Shown here piece after piece: positions 37,217 through 49,071 of a DNA stretch of 64,000 nucleotides. Origin of the DNA: CAWFKS01 sp963816435 (GTDB taxonomy: Bacteria > Pseudomonadota > Alphaproteobacteria > Rhizobiales > Rhizobiaceae). A program made the translations under genes and the position numbers. The stretch covers positions 62,001 to 126,000 of the forward strand of contig CAWFKS010000006.1 in the NCBI GenBank assembly GCA_963816435.1, read 5' to 3'. The stretch's first letter is position 1; every line of letters starts with the position of its first letter. Below the pieces are notes generated by a model. It was not told where the DNA came from and did not search any database. It was given only the letters and a program-made list of their open reading frames with translations.

Positions 37217-37964
37217 ATGCCGATCCACGAAAAATCGCTGATCCGCCCGGAGAACCTGAAGACGCACGAGCACCTTACGCTCGATGGCGTCGACGTGTCG
37301 GGCCATTGGTCGACCTTCATCGAGAGCCGCGCGATCACCGACTACAACGAGCGGCTGCAGGACGAGATCGCAGCACTTCCGGGCGGCGAGAACATCCACC
37401 GATGCTGGCAGTGCGGGTCGTGCACCAATGCCTGCACGGTCAACGCGATCAACCCGGAGTTCAACCCGCGCTACTGGATCTACCTCATCCGCCTCGGCAT
37501 GGAGGACGAACTCCTGCGCGACAAGGACATCATCTGGCAGTGCGTGTCGTGCAACAAGTGCACCTATGCCTGCCCGCGCGACGTCTTTCCCGAAGGGCGT
37601 CATGAAGGCCACAGCCCACTGGCTGGAGCTGCAGGGCCACACCCAGAAGTCGCCGTCCACCATCTTCGACGAGGAATTCTCGCAGCAGGTGTTCGACACC
37701 GGCCGGATCGAGGACGGCAAGGTGATGATGAACTTCTTCCGGCGCACCGGACAGCCGCTGTTCCAGGACTGGCTGGTGGCGATGGTGAAGGGTCTCGTCG
37801 GCCGGCTGCCGGTCGGCCTTCTGGCGAAAATGGGTCTTGCCACGGTCTTCCATCCGCGCACCCGCGGCTGGGGCGACGCGCGCAAGGCGATCGAAGAGTA
37901 TGTCGAGGAGCGGCACGCCGCGGACCGCGCCGCGCTCGGCCTCGAAATGGAGGCTGCCGAGTGA
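37217..37964 (+). CDS. shdrC2: Heterodisulfide reductase-like subunit sHdrC2 (one frame break)
   Basis: The second HdrC-type ferredoxin subunit, 248 residues. It carries two [4Fe-4S] motifs, CWQCGSCTNACTVN and WQCVSCNKCTYACPRDV. An extra base in the TTT run 37586-37588 changes frame; repair reads RDVFPKGVMKATAHW, the conserved continuation. Following helices include DEEFSQQVFDTGRIEDGKVM and GLVGRLPVGLLAKMG. It overlaps the hdrB2 GTG start by four bases. Confidence 0.88.
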
Positions 37965-38886
37965 AAGCCAAGCACAAGAGGGTCGCCTATTATCCCGGCT
38001 GCGCGCTGGAAGGCACGGGCCATTCCTACAATCGTTCGACCAAGGCGGTCGGCAAGGCGCTCGGGCTCGACCTCGTCGAACTCAAGAACTGGAATTGCTG
38101 CGGCGCGATGGAGGTCAAGAACGTCGATCCCAAGCTGCAGACCTACCTGTCGGCGCGCAATCTCTCGATCGCCGAGAAGATGGGCTTCGACACGGTGATG
38201 GCGCCCTGCAACGGCTGCTACCACAATTTGAAGAAGGCCGAATACGACCTGTCGCACGACGAGGCCTCGCGCGAGGTGAACGGCGCGGCTTTCGACCAAG
38301 GCCAAGCACGAGACCTACGAGGCCGGCAAGGTCGAGACGATCCACGCGCTCGACTGGATCAAGGATTCGATCGGCGAGGAGGGGCTGAAGGCGAGGGTCA
38401 AGAACTCGCTGAATGGACTGAAGGTCGCCAACTACTACGGCTGCATGTACACGCGCCCGCGCCACATCTTCCCGGAAAAGGACAAGGGGCCGGGCTCGCG
38501 AATCGACTTCGAAGCCGCACTACATGGACGACATTCTGGCGGCCGCCGGCGCGGAAAACGTCGAATATCCACTGAAGACGGCCTGCTGCGGCGGCGCGCA
38601 CACGCTGTCCGACTCCGACACCTCGACCAAGCTGGTGCTCAACCTTCTGACCACGGCGGAAGCCTGCGGCGCCGACGTCATCGCTACCGAATGCCCGACC
38701 TGCCACACCGGGCTGGAGATGCACCAGATGCGGGCCGAAAAGGTGTTCGGCATCAAGACCAAGGTGAAGATCCTCTATTTCACGCAGCTTCTGGGCATGG
38801 CGCTCGGCCTGTCGGCGCGCAAGGTCGGCGTGCACGAGAACATGTCGGCCTCGCAGGACATGCTGGCGGAACGGGGGTTCTATTGA
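37961..38886 (+). CDS. shdrB2: Heterodisulfide reductase-like subunit sHdrB2 (two frame breaks)
   Basis: The second HdrB-type subunit, 307 residues, starting with GTG (VKAKHKRVAYYPGCALEGTG). It has two complete CCG-type cysteine sets: YPGCALEG, NWNCCGAMEV and APCNGCYHN in the first half, and YYGCMYTRP, TACCGGAHTLS and TECPTCHTGLEMHQM in the second. These bind the clusters at which, by analogy to methanogen HdrB, sulfur chemistry occurs. Extra bases near 38287-38292 and 38508-38509 break the frame and are read as errors. It ends one base into the following gene. Confidence 0.88.
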
Positions 38887-39372
38887 TGGAAACCGCCGCG
38901 CCCATCCGTGTCGGCACCGGGCAGACGCTGATTTCGCGGCTCGACCGGATCGCGGCGCTGCCGGACGCACCGCTGGCGGCGGCCGCGCGAAGCCTGCGCG
39001 CCGAGCTGCTCAACGCCGGCGAGACGATCCTGGAAAGCTGGATCGAGGCGAGGGGGCTCGTGCCGACCGAGCGACAAGGTCGAGGGCTTCCGCCTGCTGG
39101 CGCTGCACCGCCAGGGTGCGCGGGGCGATCCGAGCTTCAACGCCTGCCGCGAGACCTGTCGCGAACTCGTCTATCTGGTGAATTGCGCCGCGGCCGACGA
39201 GCAGCCGGCAGACATGGCGCGGCACCTGCGGCTCGCCGCCATGGTCGCGCGCCATCTCGTGCTTTTCATCGACGGCAAGCTGGAGAACGCCGGTCTCGGC
39301 GAATTCTGCTGTTCGTCCCGTCCCCTTCGCCAGCGCGAGACGCCTTCGGGCGACATCTCGCCGAGCAACTGA
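38886..39372 (+). CDS. Unrecognised helical protein inside the sHdr operon (one frame break)
   Basis: I do not recognise this protein. It starts at the TGATG overlap with hdrB2 and is about 161 residues after removing one base near 39076 (then reading KVEGFRLLALHRQGARG). It is predicted mostly helical, with two Cys in FNACRETCRELVYLVNCAAA, a C-x3-C pair plus a third seven residues on, and a final CC. The true C-terminus is unclear: the +1 frame stops at 39372, but the original frame runs to 39383 and reads LLFVPSPSPARDAFGRHLAE, which looks protein-like; one missing base near 39310 would join them. Its place between hdrB2 and lbpA suggests a role with LbpA or the complex. Confidence 0.6.
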
Positions 39373-39385
39373 CTGGAGCCTGACA

Positions 39386-39835
39386 ATGACGCAAGTGCGC
39401 GGCTGCGACCTTCCCGACGACCTCCTCTACGACGTCAACAACAACATCTGGTACCGCGACCGGGGCGACGGGACGGTCGAACTCGGGATGACCACCGTGG
39501 CGGCGGCGATGGCCGGGGCGCTGGTCGCCTTCACGCCGAAGAAGACCGGCAAGTCGATCGAGGGCGGCAAGTCGTGCGCCACGGTGGAGTCGGGCAAGTG
39601 GGTCGGCCCGGCGAAGATCGCCTTCAAGGCCGAGATTCTCGAGACCAATGACGGGCTCGCCTCGAACCCGCAACTCGCCAACTCCGACCCGTACGGGGCG
39701 GGCTGGATGGTCAAGGTGAAGCCCGAGGACTGGGATGCCGCCAAGGCGTCTCTCATTCCCGGCAGCAACGTCGCCGGGCCCTACGAGGCGAAGATGGCGG
39801 CCGACGCCTTCGACGGCTGCAGCCAGGCCGCATGA
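39386..39835 (+). CDS. lbpA: Lipoate-binding protein LbpA (GcvH-like)
   Basis: A 149-residue homolog of glycine-cleavage H protein, the lipoyl carrier of sHdr sulfur oxidation. The lipoylation motif is CATVESGKWVGP, with Lys71 as the modified residue. YDVNNNIWYRDRGDGTVELG and DPYGAGWMVKVKPEDWDAA are typical H-protein strands. GGAG eight bases upstream supports the ATG. No glycine-cleavage genes adjoin it, whereas the matching lipoate ligase gene lies at the start of the locus, which separates it from housekeeping GcvH. Confidence 0.92.
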   Translation: MTQVRGCDLPDDLLYDVNNNIWYRDRGDGTVELGMTTVAAAMAGALVAFTPKKTGKSIEGGKSCATVESGKWVGPAKIAFKAEILETNDGLASNPQLANSDPYGAGWMVKVKPEDWDAAKASLIPGSNVAGPYEAKMAADAFDGCSQAA

Positions 39836-39861
39836 TCAACAGGTCACTGGAGGAGGTTTCC

Positions 39862-40365
39862 ATGACCACCGACACCGCAGCACCCAATGCCAAGAGCATG
39901 ACGATCATCGTGACCAAGGGATCGCTCGACTGGGCCTATCCGCCCTTCATCCTGTCGACGACGGCGGCCGCGATGGGGCTCGACGTGACGATGTTTTTCA
40001 CCTTCTACGGGCTGACGCTGCTGAAGAAGAATCTCGACCTCAAGGTCACCACGCTCGGAAACCCGGCGATGGAGATGCCGATGATGGGCATGCACATGGC
40101 CATGCCGAACCTCGTTTCTGCGCTGCCGGGCGCCGACGCGGCGGCGACCTCGATGATGAAGAGCCTCATCAAGAAGAAGGGCGTCGCATCGATCGAGGAG
40201 CTGCGGGAGATGGCGCTGGAGGCCGACGTCAACATGATCGCCTGCCAGATGACCATGGACCTGTTCGAGTACAAGCTCGAGGACATGATCGAGGGGCCGG
40301 TGCTCGGCGGTGCCGCCAGCTGGGTCGACGTGGCGACCAGGTCCGACATCAACCTCTACATCTAG
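39862..40365 (+). CDS. DsrE-family sulfurtransferase, DsrE3A type
   Basis: A 167-residue DsrE2/DsrE3-type protein. The N-terminal part reads SMTIIVTKGSLDWAYPPFIL, the middle is methionine-rich (MEMPMMGMHMAMPNLV), and Cys128 in NMIACQMTMDLFEYKLED is the conserved persulfide carrier. The hydrophobic segment around residues 27-55 may associate with membrane or complex. The start at 39862 is set by GGAGGAGG upstream; an earlier ATG overlapping the lbpA stop lacks one. It is paired with tusA, as in many sulfur oxidisers. Confidence 0.88.
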   Translation: MTTDTAAPNAKSMTIIVTKGSLDWAYPPFILSTTAAAMGLDVTMFFTFYGLTLLKKNLDLKVTTLGNPAMEMPMMGMHMAMPNLVSALPGADAAATSMMKSLIKKKGVASIEELREMALEADVNMIACQMTMDLFEYKLEDMIEGPVLGGAASWVDVATRSDINLYI

Positions 40366-40392
40366 TTCATTGATTTTTCGGGAGGAACCGAA

Positions 40393-40620
40393 GTGGCCGA
40401 CCAGTTGCTCGACGTGAAGGGGCTCAACTGCCCGCTGCCTATCCTGCGCGCGAAGAAAGCGCTCAAGGAGATGGCGACGGGTCAGACGCTGGAAGTGCTC
40501 GCGACCGATCCGGGCGCGGTGAAGGATTTCGAGGCGTTCTGCCGCACGACCGGCAACGAGCTGATGGAATCGAAGAACGGCGACGGCGTCTTCAGCTTCG
40601 TCATCAAGCGGCAGGCGTAG
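40393..40620 (+). CDS. tusA: Sulfur carrier protein TusA
   Basis: A 75-residue TusA-family protein with the diagnostic CPxP motif, Cys13 in LNCPLPILRAKKALKEM; this Cys carries the persulfide. The GTG start has GGAGGA at 40381. As last gene of the sulfur locus, TusA would hand sulfane sulfur to or from DsrE3A/DsrE3B and the Hdr-like complex, rather than serving tRNA thiolation. It converges on ftsH. Confidence 0.93.
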   Translation: MADQLLDVKGLNCPLPILRAKKALKEMATGQTLEVLATDPGAVKDFEAFCRTTGNELMESKNGDGVFSFVIKRQA

Positions 40621-40671
40621 CAGCCAGAGCGACCGACGGCGGGCGGCTCAGGGCGAACGGGCGGTGGCCGA

Positions 40672-42492
<1,821 letters not shown>

Positions 42493-42549
42493 TTTCACCA
42501 GCTCCGCGTTTTTTCGTGCGCCATCATCAGATGGGAAGGCGAGGGCGCG

Positions 42550-42563
42550 TTGACGAGTATCAA
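42550..42563. promoter_or_regulatory. FNR/FixK-like box upstream of ftsH
   Basis: TTGAC-GAGT-ATCAA matches the FNR/FixK consensus TTGAY-N4-RTCAA. Its centre at 42556.5 would put a class II start near 42515, giving a 22-base leader before the ftsH ATG. The plus-strand kinase gene begins at 42597, so it may also be affected. Confidence 0.6.
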
Positions 42564-42596
42564 AGTGGTCGCACGCCGCGCGGCGGACCCTGCCGC

Positions 42597-43628
42597 ATGA
42601 CCGAGCGGCGGCACGATGGCGGACATGAGGCGAAGCTGCGCTTCCTCGGCGATCCAGCCACCTACGGCGAGGGTCCGGTGGAGGTGCGCGAAACGCACAT
42701 GTCGTGGGTGTTTCTCACGCCGCGGCGTGTCTTCAAGCTGAAGAAGCCCGTCCGCCACGATTATCTCGACTTCTCCACCGTCGAGAAGCGCCGCTTCACC
42801 TGCGAGGAGGAATTGCGGCTGAACCGGCGGCTGGCCGCCGACACCTATCTGCGCACCCTGCCGCTCAGGCAGGACGACGGCGGCGCCCTCAGCCTCGGCG
42901 GACCGGGCAGCACGGTCGACTGGCTGGTCGAGATGAAGCGACTGCCGCAATCGGAGATGCTCGACGAGCGCCTGCGGAGCGGGCACGTCTCGCGCGGCGA
43001 GATCGCCGCGGTGGCGAACCGGCTGGCAGAATTCTATCGCGATCGCCGACCCGAGATCGCCGATGGCGGCGCCTATCTGGCACATCTGGAAGAAGAGCAG
43101 CGGATCAACCGCACGATCCTGCTGCGCCCGGAGTTCGACCTCACCGATCCTGTCGCCGGACTGCTCGATCGCCTCGACGAGTGGCTGGCGCGCGTCAGGC
43201 CGGAGATCCTCGGCCGCATCGCCGACGGTGAGATCGTGGAAGGCCACGGCGACCTGAGGCCCGAGCATGTCTGCCTGCTGGAGCCGCCGCAGATCATCGA
43301 CTGCCTGGAGTTCAATCGCGCCATGCGCCTCATCGACCCGTACGACGAGGTCAACTATCTCGGCATGGAATGCGAGATGCTGGGCAACCAGTGGATACGC
43401 GGCATGCTCGACGCCACGCTCGACCGCGTGTTCGACCGCAGGCCTACGGCGCGGCTGCTTGCCGTCTATGGCGGATTCCGCGCGCTGCTGCGCGCGCGAT
43501 TGTGCGTCGCCCATCTGCTGGAGGCCTCGGTACGGCTCGAGGACGTCTGGCGGCCGCTCGCCCTGCGTTATCTCGCGCAGGCCGAACGCGAGATGGTCAG
43601 CCTTCCATCTCCAGGAGGTCCGAAATAG
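42597..43628 (+). CDS. APH-fold kinase-like protein (aminoglycoside phosphotransferase family)
   Basis: A 343-residue protein with a phosphotransferase (APH/choline kinase-like) fold. HMSWVFLTPRRVFKLKKPVR holds the ATP-lysine region, EGHGDLRPEHVCLLEPPQ is the catalytic loop (HGDLxPxH form of the Brenner motif), and IIDCLEFNRAMRLIDPYDEV corresponds to the metal-binding loop. Relatives often carry a C-terminal P-loop kinase domain; that domain is absent here. Substrate unknown; antibiotic resistance should not be inferred. It overlaps the convergent PRPP synthetase gene by 32 bases. Confidence 0.75.
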   Translation: MTERRHDGGHEAKLRFLGDPATYGEGPVEVRETHMSWVFLTPRRVFKLKKPVRHDYLDFSTVEKRRFTCEEELRLNRRLAADTYLRTLPLRQDDGGALSLGGPGSTVDWLVEMKRLPQSEMLDERLRSGHVSRGEIAAVANRLAEFYRDRRPEIADGGAYLAHLEEEQRINRTILLRPEFDLTDPVAGLLDRLDEWLARVRPEILGRIADGEIVEGHGDLRPEHVCLLEPPQIIDCLEFNRAMRLIDPYDEVNYLGMECEMLGNQWIRGMLDATLDRVFDRRPTARLLAVYGGFRALLRARLCVAHLLEASVRLEDVWRPLALRYLAQAEREMVSLPSPGGPK

Positions 43629-44577
43629 ACGCGTTGGCGTGCAGGCGGCGGATCGCCTCGCCGATCAGCGGGCCGATCGGCACGACCTGGAGCCGCGACG
43701 GCGGATAGTCGTCGGCCAGCCGTCGCGGCGCGGCGGTGCTGTCGGTGACGATGACGCGATCGAGTGCCGCGTCGCCGATCAGCTTGCTGGGATCGCCGCC
43801 GAACAGGCCGTGGGTGGCGAGCGCGTAGACGGCCTTCGCCCCCCGTTCGCGACAGGCCTGCGCGGCGCGCAGCATGGTGCCGCCGGTGGAAATCATGTCG
43901 TCGAGGATGAACACCGCCGTGCCGCCGACCTCGCCGGCGAAGAGGTCGCCCGAGACCACGCCGGAACTGCGGCGCTTTTCCATGAAGCCGAAGCCGGTTT
44001 GCCTGCCGGTCGCGTCGGTCACCGCGTCGCGCAGAAGTTCGGCGCGCTTCACGCCGCCGCCGTCGGGCGAGAAGACGGTGATGTCGGTGTCTCCCGCCAG
44101 CTCTTCGATCACCGGCACGAACAGCTTTCTGGCGCTGAGGTGCACGGTCTGGCAGCGGAAGGCGTTCTGGAAGGCCGAAAAATTGTGGACGTCGAGCGCA
44201 ACCACGCGATCCGTGCCGACCGCCTCGAACAGCTGCGCCACGTAACGCGTGGTGACGGGATCGCGGGGCTTGGTCTGCCGGTCCTTTCGGCCGTAGGCCA
44301 GGAACGGCACTACGGCGGTGACGCGGGCGGCGCCGTTGTCCCGGCAGGTGGCGAGAAAGAACAGCAGCTTCATCAGCCGGTCGTTGGGCGACATCCCGTC
44401 GCCGCCGGCCAGCGAGTGGACGACGTAGACATCCTCGCCGCGTACGCTGACCATGGGGCGCGCCTTGTGCTCGCCGTCCTCGAAATCGCGCTCCTCGTGC
44501 GGATCGAGACGGACATCGATGGCGGCGGCGGCAGCCGCGCCCAGCGCTTCCGATCCCTTCAGTGCAAAAAGACGCAT
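43597..44577 (-). CDS. Ribose-phosphate pyrophosphokinase, non-canonical type
   Basis: A 326-residue PRPP synthetase-like protein that would make PRPP from ribose-5-phosphate and ATP. It has VVPFLAYGRKDRQTKPRDPV (ATP-binding flag region), TVFSPDGGGVKRAEL and the PRPP loop ILDDMISTGGTMLRAA. The sequence departs from housekeeping Prs at the N-terminus (MRLFALKGSEALGAAAAAAI), a form usually found in accessory stress clusters. The ATG at 44577 is preferred over a TTG eight codons upstream. It is divergent from ppsA. Confidence 0.85.
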   Translation of the reverse strand: MRLFALKGSEALGAAAAAAIDVRLDPHEERDFEDGEHKARPMVSVRGEDVYVVHSLAGGDGMSPNDRLMKLLFFLATCRDNGAARVTAVVPFLAYGRKDRQTKPRDPVTTRYVAQLFEAVGTDRVVALDVHNFSAFQNAFRCQTVHLSARKLFVPVIEELAGDTDITVFSPDGGGVKRAELLRDAVTDATGRQTGFGFMEKRRSSGVVSGDLFAGEVGGTAVFILDDMISTGGTMLRAAQACRERGAKAVYALATHGLFGGDPSKLIGDAALDRVIVTDSTAAPRRLADDYPPSRLQVVPIGPLIGEAIRRLHANASISDLLEMEG

Positions 44578-44645
44578 TTGCAAACGTCCGACCCTGCTCA
44601 AGTCCCGGTTGACGTCCCGGGCTCGGCGACAGCATCGGCCGGGTC

Positions 44646-44659
44646 TTGACGCGGATCAA
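44646..44659. promoter_or_regulatory. FNR/FixK-like box upstream of ppsA
   Basis: TTGAC-GCGG-ATCAA, a full match to TTGAY-N4-RTCAA. A class II start would fall near 44694, with GAGAAT at 44681-44686 as a possible -10 and GGAG at 44701 before the ppsA ATG at 44712. The box is symmetric and could also act on the divergent PRPP synthetase gene. Confidence 0.65.
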
Positions 44660-44711
44660 GGCCGCCGGCGCCGAACCGACGAGAATGCGCCGAACTCAAT
44701 GGAGAACTGCC

Positions 44712-47148
<2,437 letters not shown>

Positions 47149-47177
47149 GGCGCTTCACATCGACGGCTTTGATGCTC

Positions 47178-47212
47178 GCAACCCCGGCCTCGGCCGGGGT
47201 TGTTTCGTTTCA
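47178..47212 (+). terminator. Rho-independent terminator after ppsA
   Basis: Hairpin AACCCCGGCC (47180-47189) with GGCCGGGGTT (47192-47201), effectively a four-base loop, then TGTTTCGTTT. It lies 32 bases after the ppsA stop. Confidence 0.85.
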
Positions 47213-47367
47213 GCCGGCTTGGCGCCACCACCTGCTGCGCGCTCTCCGCCCAGAGGGCGCAAGCTCCCTCACGACCGGAACAACTCCAGCCGTGCGCGGT
47301 TGGATCGTTCACGTCGTGCAGCCGAAATGAAGCGGCAGGGCAGGCTTCGAAGGATGAGGAGTTTTCG

Positions 47368-47808
47368 ATGAGCAAATGGCCGGACCGGAACGGAATGACG
47401 ACCCTTGCGCGCGGTCTTGGCTGGTTCAGCCTGGCGCTCGGGGCAGCCGAACTGCTGGCGCCGCGCAAGCTGACGAATGTGATCGGCGCGGACGAGCACG
47501 ATGCGCTCACTCGCGGCTACGGCGTTCGCGAGATCGGTGCAGGTATCGGCATTCTCGCTTCCCGCGATCCGACGCCGTGGGTGTGGGCGCGCGTCGCGGG
47601 CGATCTGCTTGATCTCGCCACGCTCGCGCCGACCCTGCAGGAGGACAATCCCCGCCGGCCCTACGCGATGACGGCATTCGGCAATGTCGCCGCAATCACG
47701 GTGCTTGACCTGTTCTGTGCAATGTCGCTGAGCCGCAGCGATCGGTCGCGACACGATGGCAGTCTCGAACTCGGCCGGCTGCCGGGACAGTCGTACGAGC
47801 CGTGGTGA
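47368..47808 (+). CDS. Small membrane protein of unknown function (DUF4267-like)
   Basis: A 146-residue protein with about four hydrophobic segments (roughly residues 11-28, 50-65, 72-88 and 100-118). LARGLGWFSLALGAAELLAP and GYGVREIGAGIGILASRDP resemble the membrane part found N-terminal to SRPBCC cyclase/dehydrase domains in other bacteria, here standing alone. Function unknown. The ATG at 47368 has AGGATGAGGAG upstream. It converges on glk with a nine-base gap. Confidence 0.65.
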   Translation: MSKWPDRNGMTTLARGLGWFSLALGAAELLAPRKLTNVIGADEHDALTRGYGVREIGAGIGILASRDPTPWVWARVAGDLLDLATLAPTLQEDNPRRPYAMTAFGNVAAITVLDLFCAMSLSRSDRSRHDGSLELGRLPGQSYEPW

Positions 47809-47817
47809 GGCTCGGGC

Positions 47818-48801
47818 TCAACTCGTCGCTGGCACGAGGTTCGAGAGTGCCACGGCCACGCCGCGCAGACCCGCGTCATTCGCCTTTACGACATAAACCG
47901 GGATCGGCTCCAGGTATTCGCTCAACCGGCCCTTGGCGGTGAAGGCGGACTGGAAGCTTCCCTTCATCAGCAGATCGACGATGCGCGGCGAAATGCCGCC
48001 GCCGAGATAGACGCCGCCGCGTGCCCCAAAGGCCAGCGCCATGTCGCCGGCGTAGCGACCGAGCCATTTGACGAAATAGTCGAGCACGGCTTCCGCGATC
48101 GGGTCATCCTGCGCCAGCGCATGTTCCACGATGTCGTGGGCGGACGGCGTCTTGCCGCCGCCGGCGCCGCGCAGTTCCGAGACGATCGCGTAGAGCCGGG
48201 GCAGGGCGGGACCGGAGACCATCTGCTCGGTCGAGAGGTGGCCCTCGGCGGAGCCGCGCATGTGCTCGGCGATCGCCGCTTCGTCGGCGCTTTCGGCCGA
48301 GAAGGACACGTGGCCGCCTTCGCCGCCGACGGATTCCCAGCCGCCACCCTTGGCCGGCACCAGCCCGGCCATGCCGAGCCCGGTGCCCGGACCAAGCGCG
48401 ATCTTGGCGGCGTCCGGCTGCGGCTCACCGCCGCAGACCTTCTCCAGATCATGTGCCGTGAGATAAGGCAGCGACAGCGCCAGCGCCTCGAAGTCGTTGA
48501 CGACATGCAGTTTTTCGACGCCAGTGGCGGTGCGAAGCTCTTCGTGCGTGACCGTCCAGTTGCGGTTGGTCAGATGCACTCCCTCCGGCGTCACCGGGCC
48601 GGCAATGGCGAACCCTGCCATGGTCGGCCTGTGCGGAACGGAGGCCAGATATCCCTCGATCGTCTCGCGGAGCGAGGAGAACATGTCGCACCTGAAGGAG
48701 GCGAAATGCTTCACCGTCAGCTCGTCGACATCGGCGATGGCGAAGCGCGCGTTCGTGCCGCCGATGTCTCCGACCAGGGCCTGACGTGGATGTGCGGTCA
48801 T
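47818..48801 (-). CDS. glk: Glucokinase
   Basis: A 327-residue bacterial-type (Glk family, not ROK) glucokinase phosphorylating glucose at C6 with ATP. The phosphate-1 motif GDIGGTNARFAIAD is at residues 11-24, the catalytic Asp is in HVVNDFEALALSLPYL, and glucose contacts are in GGEGGHVSFS. GGVYLGGGISPRIVDL is the adenosine motif. It is divergent from the N-ATPase operon, with 270 bases between. Confidence 0.93.
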   Translation of the reverse strand: MTAHPRQALVGDIGGTNARFAIADVDELTVKHFASFRCDMFSSLRETIEGYLASVPHRPTMAGFAIAGPVTPEGVHLTNRNWTVTHEELRTATGVEKLHVVNDFEALALSLPYLTAHDLEKVCGGEPQPDAAKIALGPGTGLGMAGLVPAKGGGWESVGGEGGHVSFSAESADEAAIAEHMRGSAEGHLSTEQMVSGPALPRLYAIVSELRGAGGGKTPSAHDIVEHALAQDDPIAEAVLDYFVKWLGRYAGDMALAFGARGGVYLGGGISPRIVDLLMKGSFQSAFTAKGRLSEYLEPIPVYVVKANDAGLRGVAVALSNLVPATS

Positions 48802-48924
48802 CGTGGGCGCCTCCGATGGATTGTCGTTCCCGGGCTTCGGTAATAGGCCACCGTCGCCCGGCTTGGTAGGGTGCGCAAGCCGCGCGCCTGACCGCGATAC
48901 AAGCAGCGGGTCCACGCCGGCGCA

Positions 48925-48990
48925 TTGATCCAGGTCAGCGGCTTGAGGATGCGTGCGTTGAAAGCGCAAGCCTTTGTTGACCTGCCTCAA
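48925..48990. promoter_or_regulatory. Two imperfect FNR-like half-matches upstream of atpD
   Basis: TTGAT-CCAG-GTCAG (48925-48938) and TTGAC-CTGC-CTCAA (48977-48990) each differ from TTGAY-N4-RTCAA at one position. They lie 82-147 bases before the atpD ATG in the glk-atpD gap. The rest of the gap has no other recognisable feature. Confidence 0.3.
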
Positions 48991-49071
48991 CAATTGCATG
49001 CCGATCCGGGTCCATACGGAAGCGCTGCTCTGGATGCAGCGCAGCAAAGGTTCTATCGTTCCGACTTGGCA

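Noticed and set aside
33121..38886. Reading the sHdr genes as pseudogenes because of frame breaks
   Set aside because: Conserved cysteine motifs continue on both sides of every break, reconstructed lengths are normal, and identical breaks occur in housekeeping genes such as queA.
32733..40620. Interpreting the Hdr-like genes as methanogen-type CoM-CoB heterodisulfide reductase
   Set aside because: The short HdrA, duplicated B and C subunits, DsrE/TusA partners and LbpA identify the bacterial sulfur-oxidising type.
42597..43628. Calling the APH-fold gene an aminoglycoside-resistance determinant
   Set aside because: Only the kinase fold and loop are shared; the family is mostly of unknown substrate and the context is metabolic.
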